A DNA stretch of 64,000 bases from Bisporella sp. PMI_857 (lineage: Eukaryota > Ascomycota > Leotiomycetes > Helotiales > Helotiaceae). The position numbers were made by a program, and so were the translations under genes. The DNA lies in the NCBI GenBank assembly GCA_021307315.1, contig JAJSPD010000100.1:1-64000 (forward strand), given 5' to 3'. Below, in pieces: positions 55,228-64,000 of this stretch. How positions within the stretch are numbered: the stretch's first letter is position 1; each line of letters begins with the position of its first letter. The notes beneath the pieces are model-generated. The model was not told the DNA's origin. It did no database searches and saw only the letters and a program-made list of their open reading frames with translations.

Positions 55228-58200
55228 ATGGATCGCTTGAAGAGGGCGATCAAGGGAGAACCCAAGACAGACAAGTCTCAAAGGGAGCAAGGCCCCGAGA
55301 AACGGAGAGTGTTCTGGTCACGACATAGGCGCATTGAGCACCCAGAAGCGGAATCATCTAAGGCAACACAACCCTTCAAAGGCGATAGAACTATACTAAC
55401 GCATTTCCAGCAGACCAAAGTAACTGAGAGCACGCAGAGGGCAGAATCAGAACTGGTTCCAGAGGCTCACTGTGATGTTACAAAAGACCTTTGGGGAGCT
55501 GCGGTGGAGAAGCTCGACGAGAAGTCGAAATCTAGCCTTGCGCTTGAAAAACCCGAAACTACAAAAGACAAGGGAGTTGTTGATGTTGTAGAGTTATCTT
55601 TGCAGCAAATAACACAGCAGCGACAGGAACATGGCGAGGCGTGTTGGAAATACAAGGATAAAACGACCCAGATGCTGCAATCGGTGATGACTTTCAAAGG
55701 TCTCGTCGATGCTGGTCTTAAGTTTGACCCAACTGGATATGGTAGGCGTCTTTTAACTGGCAGCAAATATGTAAGTCTTATGTTAATGAGTTTGATAGGA
55801 GTGATTGCTTGGACTGTTATCTCGAGTGGCCTCCAAGTATGTTCATGCCAGGTACCCTGAACATATAACATTGCTCTGACATGTTTTAGATGTGGATGAA
55901 TGATCAAGCCCAACGAGAATGCATCCTCGAGGGGTCGTTGTATCTCACTGAGCTTGTGTCGTACTACGCACGGGTGGAAAACTTTTACATTACAAGGCCT
56001 TCCAAAGCCGTAAGCTTTCTGCAAGAAAAGATCATTGATGTCTATGTAGCTATTCTGAAGTATTCAATTGAGTTGAGAAAAGTTCTTGATCAAGGAAACC
56101 TTGGTAGGTTGGTTCTGCCTTTCAATCAGTACCGTACTCATATACAGACCGTTTGATATCCAGTCTCACGTCCTCTGCCGATGGTCCGCTTCAAAAGCTT
56201 AAAACGACTTGTGACACAGTGCATAATTCCGTCGAAAGGCTACAAAACGATGTCAACAATGAGAGTATGTGGCCTAAGTATACTTGAACAACGTCCAATA
56301 ATCCATCGTACAGGTGTGCAACTTCAGCTTGGAAACATCGCCGAGAAAATGGATGACAATGCCAAGGTGGCCCAGATTAGAGTTGGAAATATTTTCAAAT
56401 ATTTCAAGGGTGTGCACCCCCAATTGATGCGCCTTGAAGATTTGTTGCTGACCGTTTCCTCACCTGCAGATCAAGAGGATTTCCGCAGGGCAAAAGAAAG
56501 CAGGAACATTACAGACTGGCTGTCTTCTCTCAATTTCTACATCGTACAGGAAAATAATCACAGTCAACATGCAGCAGGAACAGGAGGGTGGCTGCTAAAT
56601 GACCCCAAGTTCCAACATTGGATTTCTACATCTGGAGAAAACCTATGGTGTCACGGAATGCGTATGTATCACTGTCTGTATCAAGGGTTCATAGCTAAAG
56701 TGCTCAAGCTGGATCTGGAAAATCTATTCTGAGGTAAAGATATCCTATACCTAAGTTTCCGGAAATGCATTGACGAACTGTTATCAACAAGCTCTATCGT
56801 TGTGGATCATTTAATATCACAATGCTTGGCACAGAAGACAGTAGGTATCGTACATCTTTACTTCCGGTATAACGATGAGAAGCAGCAGACAGTCGCGGAA
56901 ATGGCTGGAAGTATTCTACAGCAGCTGATTCAAAGACGTGGTATTATTGATCCCGACATCAAGGCCATGCACGAAAACCACACTGCAAAGAAAATTAGAC
57001 CTACCGTCAAGACTTTAATCAACCTAATTCAAGCCAGGTTGAAAAGTTGGAGAGGGTATTTATGGTCATAGACGCCTTGGATGAGTGCCTTGAATCCAAA
57101 AGGCGGGAGTTCCTCCGAGAATTGAATCGACTACCCTCTAAGATAAATCTGTTTCTCACATCACGAGATGATACTAAGATCTCACCTTTGGTGGCCCAGG
57201 AAGTTATCATTCGAGCTAGCAATGATGATGTCCACAGATATGTGGAATCCCGCCTCGAAGAAGAGAACGACAACCCTCGATTAGGATATCATCTTCAAGT
57301 AGAACCGTTATTGAGAGACGAAATTATAAGGAAGGTTACGCAGAGAGCAGACGGAATGCGCGTATCTAATCTGACCAACAGTCACTATCTATGCTCCTTG
57401 CTAACTTTAGAGTAGGTTCCTCTTAGCTAAGCTTCATATGAAGTCGTTGTCAGATGCCGAGAACATCGCGTCGCTGCAATATCGCTTGGAGAACCTGCCG
57501 GATACCATCTATGGAGAATATGATGACATTATCAAGAGGATTGCGAGTGAAGGGGAGGAAAGCATGCAACTGGCCAAAAAAATACTGATGTTCGTCACTT
57601 TTGCTACAAGACGGCTGTCTCCCAAAGAACTCCTACATGCATTGGCAGTTAGACCTGGTGATTCAGGACTCAATGAGGATATGCTCTATCCGGAGCACCG
57701 GTTGGTCGAAGTATGCGCCGGCTTGGTTGTCCTCGAGAAGAGCAAGGACGAAAGCCCTGTTATTGGCCTGGTTCATGAGACAACAAAGGAATACCTCAGC
57801 AAGGAGTTCGACAATCGCAAGGAGCTCGACAATCGCAGCGTTCTAATTCGCTTCAGTTCTCGAGACGCTCATACTAGGCTCGCAGAGACTTGTCTGACCT
57901 ATCTTTCATTCGACAATTTCAAGAGCGGATATTGCAAGACAGATGCAGCCCTCGAATTTCTTCTGAAGGAAAACCACTTGCTTAATTACTCAGCTCGCAA
58001 CTGGGCCATTCATGCTCGCGAAGTCACCGAGCCTGTCATGGAAGCAGCTCTTAAATTCCTGGAAACCCCGTCCAGAACTTCATTATCTTTTCAGGTCATG
58101 GATGCGTCTTATGATTATGATGGACACAGTCAGTGGCCTTCAAAAAACGTGTCGGGCCTACACCTCTGTGCTTACTTTGGGATGCATTCTATATTTATAA

Positions 58201-58909
58201 AGATGCTGGGGATACAGTCAAATGTGGATGTTACGGATGGCAAAGGCAAGACACCACTGTCGATGGCGGCAGAGAACGGGCACGAGGCGGTAGTCCGGCT
58301 ACTGCTTACCAAGGACGGTGTCGATATTAACTCGAAGGACAGTTGGGATCGGACGCCGCTCTCGAAGGCAGCGAAGAAAGGGCGAGAAGCGGTCGTCGAG
58401 CTGCTACTCCCTCAAGACGGCGTCGATATTAACTCAAAAGATAACTGGGGTCAGTCGCCACTGTCGTTAGCGGTAGAGAACAGGCACGATGCAATTGTTA
58501 AGCTATTACTCGCTAAGGACGGTGTCGATGTTAACTCGAAGGACAATTATGGTCAGACGCCGCTCTGGTTTGTAGCAAAGTACGGGCTTGAGGCAGTCGT
58601 CAAGCTATTGCTCGCCAAGGATGGTGTCGATGTCAACTCGAAGGACAAGCGGGGTCGGTCGCCGCTCTCGTGCGCGGCAGAGAACGGACACGAGGCAGTA
58701 GTCAAGCTACTGCTTGCTAAGGACAGGGTCGATATTAACTCGAAGAGCGAGTACGATAGTCGGACGCCGCTAATGTGGGCGGCGATGGAAGGGCACGAGG
58801 CGATTTTCAAGCTACTGCTTGCTAAGGAAGGTGTCGATGTTAACTCGAAGGATAGTGATAGTTGGACGCTGCTGACGTGGGCAGCGAAGAACGGGGATGA
58901 GGCGGTTGT
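55228..58909 (+). pseudogene. NLR/STAND protein: NACHT_N-like domain, NACHT, ankyrin repeats; truncated by Copia
   Basis: Inferred exons are 55228-55741, 55799-55836, 55890-56103, 56148-56264, 56314-56661, 56709-56733 and 56792 onward. Residues 80-230 (DLWGAAVEKLDEKSK..., KYKDKTT, FDPTGYG, LQMWMNDQ) match the N-terminal domain of NWD-type NACHT proteins. The P-loop GMPGSGKSIL is completed by a 25-bp exon near residue 410; Walker B is VFMVIDALDEC. A one-base shift near 57040 and an unusual splice junction (about 57362-57417, no GT in phase) damage the middle. From 57438 a winged-helix region (RRLSPKELLHALAV) and about eight ankyrin units follow, until Copia enters at 58910. Beyond that the frame encodes 46 LTR-derived residues. 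It would have sensed ligands through the ankyrin repeats. Confidence 0.82.
58225..58909 (+). repeat. Ankyrin repeat array with similar units
   Basis: About seven units of 34-36 residues share the core TPLSxAAxxGHEAVVKLLLAKDGVDVNSKD, with high nucleotide similarity between neighbours. The last unit is cut after NGDEAVV by the Copia LTR. High internal similarity points to recent repeat turnover, as in the WD40 array of the first NLR. Confidence 0.8.
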
Positions 58910-59338
58910 TGTTGGGAGTGGGGCACGTGGCATCACGTGGCACCGCGGCACTAGCGTGGTAAGGGGCCTTAAGCTCCCCCGCCTCCTCCTTAGACAACAA
59001 CAAAGACGAATCACCAAAAACCCAGAACCCGTAGTATACTACAACCCCCTGTGATACCAACACTGATCAGTGGTTGACCTCACAGTTAACCACAGAACGG
59101 CAAGGTTCCCCCAGAAGAGACAAAGACTGCCTGGCAGGCCTTTGTGCTAACGAGGATAACTACCTGGCAGGAACCCCTCAAGGGCTTGCGGAGACAATAT
59201 AAGTGCCTGGCACGAGTATTGAGACTACCAAGCTTGCGTCCATCACGCAGAACAACGCTGTTTACGAGAGCTTGAGGAATACAGTATAAGTGCCTGGCAC
59301 GAGTATTAAGATACCAAGCTTGCGTCCATTACGCAACA
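58910..59338 (+). repeat. Copia 5' LTR (right copy)
   Basis: It spans TGTTG to CAACA, about 429 bp. The start is fixed by the break in the ankyrin gene and by the match with the left copy. The end is inferred. It contains two TATAAGTGCCTGG blocks 87 bp apart (59198 and 59285). Confidence 0.72.
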
Positions 59339-59568
59339 CCACGCCAATAACGACTACCTCGATTCCCGAATACCCTCAATCGTATCCCTACAGTCGAACA
59401 CATCAACACCCTCCCATTCTGCGCCAATTACACCTCCAAATACCACACCAATTGCACTTCCAACTCCCACTTCCACCTCCACGTCAACTATCAACATTGA
59501 ATCGAATTCACAAAACAACAACTCACCTATTCACACTTTCCTTACACGTCAGTGACGTAGCCAGAACG

Positions 59569-62500
59569 ATGGCCCTCCCACTGCCAGACAAATACAAGAA
59601 GAATGTGAATGAAGACGCATGGGGACAGCCATTTGACGTCTCTGACGATGATAACCATACCGAGAAAGTTGTCAATGGATACATCATTCACATGCAACTG
59701 TATTACCAGGATACGGACTATAGAGACTATAGATTATGGGAATACTATAGAGAAGATTTCGAAGGATGGACAGAAGAACTATTTGACTTGGCAGACAGTC
59801 GAGTTAGACGGAGCTTCCGAGATTACTTGCGTCAATACGGAGTATGGATTCCCAAGAATAACGACCCCATCCCACAAACCCTATACGAGGTCCTTCAACA
59901 GCAAGAATACCACGAATGGACGGAGCTAGAGACACTTCAACAGCTTAATGTCAGCAAGAACTTCCCATCTCGATGGAACCCAAACTCTACGGAATATCAC
60001 GTTCCTCAGTTAAGAAATGGAAGTTCTGCGCCAGTCCTCCCTGCAACAAAGGTTACCCTAACAACACCACAACCAAGTGCGATCACGACTCCGAGAGACA
60101 GTTCTCAGGGACGCACACTGCCACAAATTCCAACACCAACTACGTCAACACCCCTAGTGACAATTCCATTTACGACCGCGTCAACACCTCCCATTGCGAT
60201 TCCACTTACTACCGAACCTGTAACGACTGCAAACCCATTAACCAAACAACTTACGGATTTGGTGAAGCTGTACGACAAGGACATGAGGTTCAGTGGAGAG
60301 TTATATGACATGATGTCTGTAAAACTCCCAATTTTCTTCGACAATTGCTCCATGGTAGGACTGCAACCAGACCAATACCACAAGGCCCTTCCAATCATGC
60401 TCCGAGAACGAGCCTCCAAGTTCTACTACACAAATTTTGCTGGCAAAGGCTACACGTTCGATACCATGGTCCATCAATTGCGTGTCCACTTCGAGACTGA
60501 GGAAAACCGTCAATTGTACATGTCTGAGTGGAGAGAGACCACACTGCGCCCGAGTTATCACCAAGAATCCTACCAAGACTCGCCTCGAATGCCTCCAGCT
60601 CCTCTTTGACAAGCTGCAGACGCTGTTACAAGGACTGTCAGACATCTACAGTGTCGATATCAACATGAGAGATCAAGTTATTAGCGCTTGTCGTGGCATC
60701 CCCGAGTGCAATATGGCTCTGTACAATCCTGCGTCCACATATGAGGGAGTGTGTGCACAGCTACGGTCTGCAATTGGAACCGCTGAGCGCTCGCAAGAGG
60801 TGCAACAGTTTCACGCTGGAGACGACGGTGATGACCAATTTGATCACAATTGGACTGACCGCACATATGGTGGCCGAGGCAGAACTTACCACCGTGGAGG
60901 TTCCCATGGTAACTTCAGAGGTAATTGCAAGGGCTACCAGCCTAGGAATAGCAGAGATCAACGTCAGAAGAAGTGCTACGTTTGTGAGAAGCCAAATTGC
61001 TGGTCAACCAGGCACTCTCTCGACGAGCGAAAGGAGGCATATAACAAGTTTCGCCAGAGTGCAAGAAACGTCGGAAATCGTGAGGACACTGCGGCCTACT
61101 TCCAAAGCTTCCTGGTTCAATATGAAGGCGTAGAAGATCTCGAGGGTGAGGTCAATGAGGCTGAACAGCTCCTTATGGATATGGAAATTGAGGACTACTC
61201 TTCCGACCAATACTTCACCGAGTTTGGTGAGATAGACGGCACGCAGACTGTCGCTGTCCTCAATGACCAATCTACGCTCCATTCTGTTACGAAGTCAGAT
61301 ATCTTCAACGAGCCAAAGGAGAGTTCCGCGTTCTCCTTCGATGACAGATACTCGGCGAACGTCTTCCATGGTATCATGCCAGATTCTGGAGCCGCAGGAG
61401 TATCTACAGCAGGAGAACCTCAAGTTCGAGCTCTTCAACAGCTTGATAGCTCTGTTCAGATCGACCAATCAACGGCAGGCCAACATACGATTCGTTTTGG
61501 CAAGGGTACTGTGATCTCTCTCGGCACAATTCGGGTCCAAACCCCCTTAGGGTACATCACTTTCCACGTTGTTCCCGCGAACACTCCGTTTCTATTTTGT
61601 ATCGGAGATATGGATAAATTAGGCGTCAAGCTCGATAACCTCGAGAATGTGCTCGTTCAGGGAGATAATCGGGTGCCCGTCGTGCGCAAGTGGGGTCACC
61701 CCTGGTTGCTCCTTCATCAACTAGAAAAGGGCGTTGCTTGGAGCCACTTGACCGAGTCGGAGCTACGTCAACTACACCGTCGTTTTGGCCACCCATCCGT
61801 CCACCGATTGCTTAGGGTTCTTCAGCGAGCAGGTCATGAAGTCGAGGTCAAGGCGATTGAGCATCTTACGAAGTACTGCCATCACTGCCAAATGAACCAG
61901 AAGTCCCCTGGCCGATTTAAGTTCACCCTCAAAGATGACTACGACTTCAACTTCTGTATCATCATCGACGTCATGTATCTTAGCGGCAAGCCAGTACTCC
62001 AAGTTGTCGACTTCTCAACCTCCTTCCAAGCCGCACGTTTCTTGAAGGATATGTCAGCTAGGAACGCATGGGATACTCTTCGATTGTGCTGGATTGATGT
62101 CTACCTAGGACCCCCTGATCGAGTCGTTCACGACGCAGGAAAGAACTTCTCATCTGCAGAGTTTCGGCAACAGGCAAAGGCAATGGCAATTGAGGTCAAG
62201 GAAGTCCCTGTGGAGGCACATAATAGGGTCGGAAAAGTGGAGCGATATCACGCGCCATTGCGCCGTGCATATGAGATAATTTCTTCGGAACTAGAGGGCG
62301 CTAGCGAAGAGCTCATCTTACAGATGGCTGTCAAGGCTGTCAACGATTCGGCTGGCCCAGATGGGCTCGTACCTACGTTGCTAGTCTTTGGCGCCTACCC
62401 TCGAATGACTGACGATTCTCCACCATCTCCCTCCGTTGCGCAACGAGCTGAGGCTATTCGCAAGGCAACGAAGGAGGTGCGACGTCTCTACGCCACGCGC

Positions 62501-64000
62501 CATGTCAACGACGCACTAGGAATGAGAAATGGCCCAAACACCTCGACTACGCTCGATCTGCCACTCCAATCTGAGGTACGCGTATGGCGTGAAAAGGGAG
62601 GATGGTCAGGCCCACATAAACTCATTGCAATTGATGGTCAAACTTGCACTATTCAGATGCCTCACGGACCCACTCAATTCCGTTCAACTGTTATCAAGCC
62701 CTACTACAAAGATGACAGTTCCGAGCCTTTGCAGGATGCCCCAGAAGATGCCCCAGAGGAGAACCACGATCAACGTGCCACAGAAGGCGACTACGATCCT
62801 AGTACAATTGTAGTAGATGTGCCGCAACCTCGACACGGTAGAGCTCGCCCGAAGGGATCACGAAATCGCCGACAGCTTGTCGATTTCGAAGAGCAATTCG
62901 TTGCCGCCATCGAGAGTGGAGTCGAGTTGTCGATGGCCTTCATGACAGCTAAAGAGAAGGCTGACTTCGAGCTCGCAAAACAGCTCCGAAAGGAAGGTCA
63001 TATCACAACTCCAGGAGCTCCTTTCCAAGCATCTGACAAGCAGGAGATCGACGGTCTCATTGCGAGAGGAGTCTTCAAATTCGAGAAGTATGACCCTACC
63101 AAGTTCGATGGAGTTCGCATCTTCAAGTCAAGGATGGTCAACGAGATTAAGGGCAAAGCTACTGACGCCCCGTTCGAGAAATCAAGGCTTGTTATCCAAG
63201 GTTACAACGACGATGGCAAGGAGGTGATTCTTACGCAATCTCCCACAATTCAACGAGCTAGTCAGCGAGTCATTGTTGCGCTAGCTCCGTCCCTGATAAA
63301 GAATGGAATGGCGGTTTATTTGCGAGATATCACTCAAGCCTACACCCAGTCAGAGACGCACCTTCAGCGCTTGATATTGGCATATCTTCCAGAGCAAATT
63401 CGCCACCAATATCCCGAAGATACGATCATGGTTGTGCTCAAGCCATTATATGGAATCGCAGAAGCAGGAACTCATTGGTGGGCTACCTACAGTAAGCACC
63501 ACAAAGAGAAGCTTTTGATGACTACTTCTACATTCGATCCCTGCTTCCTCATCACAACTACGGGAACTCCATTCGGAATCGTCGGCATGCAAACTGATGA
63601 TACAATCATCTTGGGAGACAACCAATTCTCAGCTCTTGAAGAAGATGAGCTAGTGAAGGCAAATCTTATGGCAAAGCCAAAGGTAAAGCTTGATTCAACA
63701 GCACCATTGCTCTTCAATGGGTGCATTCTCTCCCTGAACGAGGACTCCATTGCTTTGCGCCAGAAGGGTCAAGGCAAGAAGATCGACGTTGTTAACGTTA
63801 ATTCTCCGAAGCAAGGATACGTGGAGCAACGCGCTCGCGAAGCTTATGTTGCTTCTATCTGTCAACCCGAGGCTTCCTTTGATCTCTCTGTTGCCGCTCA
63901 ACACCAGGAACCAACCAAGGATGACGTTCTTGCCCTGAATAGGCGTCTTTCCTGGCAAATGCACCATCTCGATCGGGGACTACTCTACGTGCCTATTAAC
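59569..64000 (+). pseudogene. Copia gag-pol with a one-base frameshift
   Basis: ATG 59569 starts gag. At about 60548-60551 an extra C (GCGCCCGAG; the left copy has GCGCCGAG) shifts the frame, so translation stops at 60609. The following frame is open from there to the window end. It encodes a CYVCEKPNC zinc knuckle region, a DSGAAG protease-like site, the integrase zinc domain (HRRFGHP...CHHCQ) and catalytic core (DVMYLSGKP, HDAGKNF, RVGKVERYH). The reverse transcriptase follows (DITQAYTQSE, VLKPLYGIAEAG) with MQTDD in the place of the usual YVDD. The left copy shows that the ancestral state was one continuous frame. Confidence 0.9.

Larger units (their letters stand above)
58910..64000 (+). 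mobile_element. Ty1/Copia-type retrotransposon, right copy (truncated by window edge)
   Basis: It begins TGTTGGGAG at 58910 inside the ankyrin coding sequence and runs off the right edge. The order is LTR, gag, protease, integrase, reverse transcriptase, as in Copia elements. The left copy at 1-2905 is its inverted counterpart. The 3' LTR and target duplication are outside the window. Confidence 0.94.

Noticed and set aside
1..64000. Starship giant element
   Set aside because: NLR and HET genes are frequent Starship cargo, but no DUF3435 tyrosine recombinase or matching element borders were seen in the window.

Overview
The window looks like a repeat-rich, gene-poor piece of a filamentous ascomycete (Pezizomycotina) genome. 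The evidence is short introns (about 44-130 bp) with GTATGT/GTAAGT donors and CTAAC/CTGAC branch sites, fungal STAND/NLR proteins, a HET-type gene remnant, a gene of the fungal DUF6594 type, and a typical fungal transposon load (Copia, Tad-like LINE, pogo/Fot, hAT, Hop-like MULE).

Layout. 1-2905: 5' half of a Ty1/Copia element on the minus strand. 3071-7270: an NLR gene (SesA-like N-terminus, NACHT, 12 almost identical WD40 repeats), minus. 7589-14225: a Tad-like LINE enclosed by an 830-bp inverted repeat that copies its 3' end plus about 200 bp of flanking DNA. 14884-15262: a small spliced MADS-box-like gene. 15281-15831: a pogo-type MITE. 15969-17406: the 3' part of a HET-type pseudogene, cut by a decayed pogo element, itself cut by hAT copy 1 (18429-22359), which carries two solo LTRs. 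22561-23264: another solo LTR. 24020-25631: an unrecognised spliced gene. 26004-28135: a spliced membrane-protein gene. 28414-31741: an intact Hop-like MULE. 31783-37507: a second MULE broken by an intact pogo/Fot transposon and a solo LTR. 39207-40958: a second membrane-protein gene. 41580-42300: a pogo remnant. 42703-43796: a coiled-coil pseudogene. 44344-48129: a pogo-like deletion derivative holding an intact third MULE. 48136-49044: two small uncertain ORFs. 49086-54056: a DUF6594-type gene split in its coding sequence by an intact hAT copy 2. 55228-58909: a second NLR (NACHT plus ankyrin repeats), cut off at 58910 by a second Copia copy that runs off the right edge.

How it fits together. 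The native genes are of the self/non-self recognition type (two NLRs and a HET remnant) plus orphan membrane proteins. Most of the remaining sequence is nested transposons, and at least four of them (hAT-2, MULE-1, MULE-3 and the nested pogo) keep open transposase genes, matching TIRs and clean target-site duplications. Several insertions sit inside coding sequence with perfect duplications, so the order of events can be read. Exon joins were inferred by eye from splice signals and frame. Family names rest on motif recognition, not database searches.
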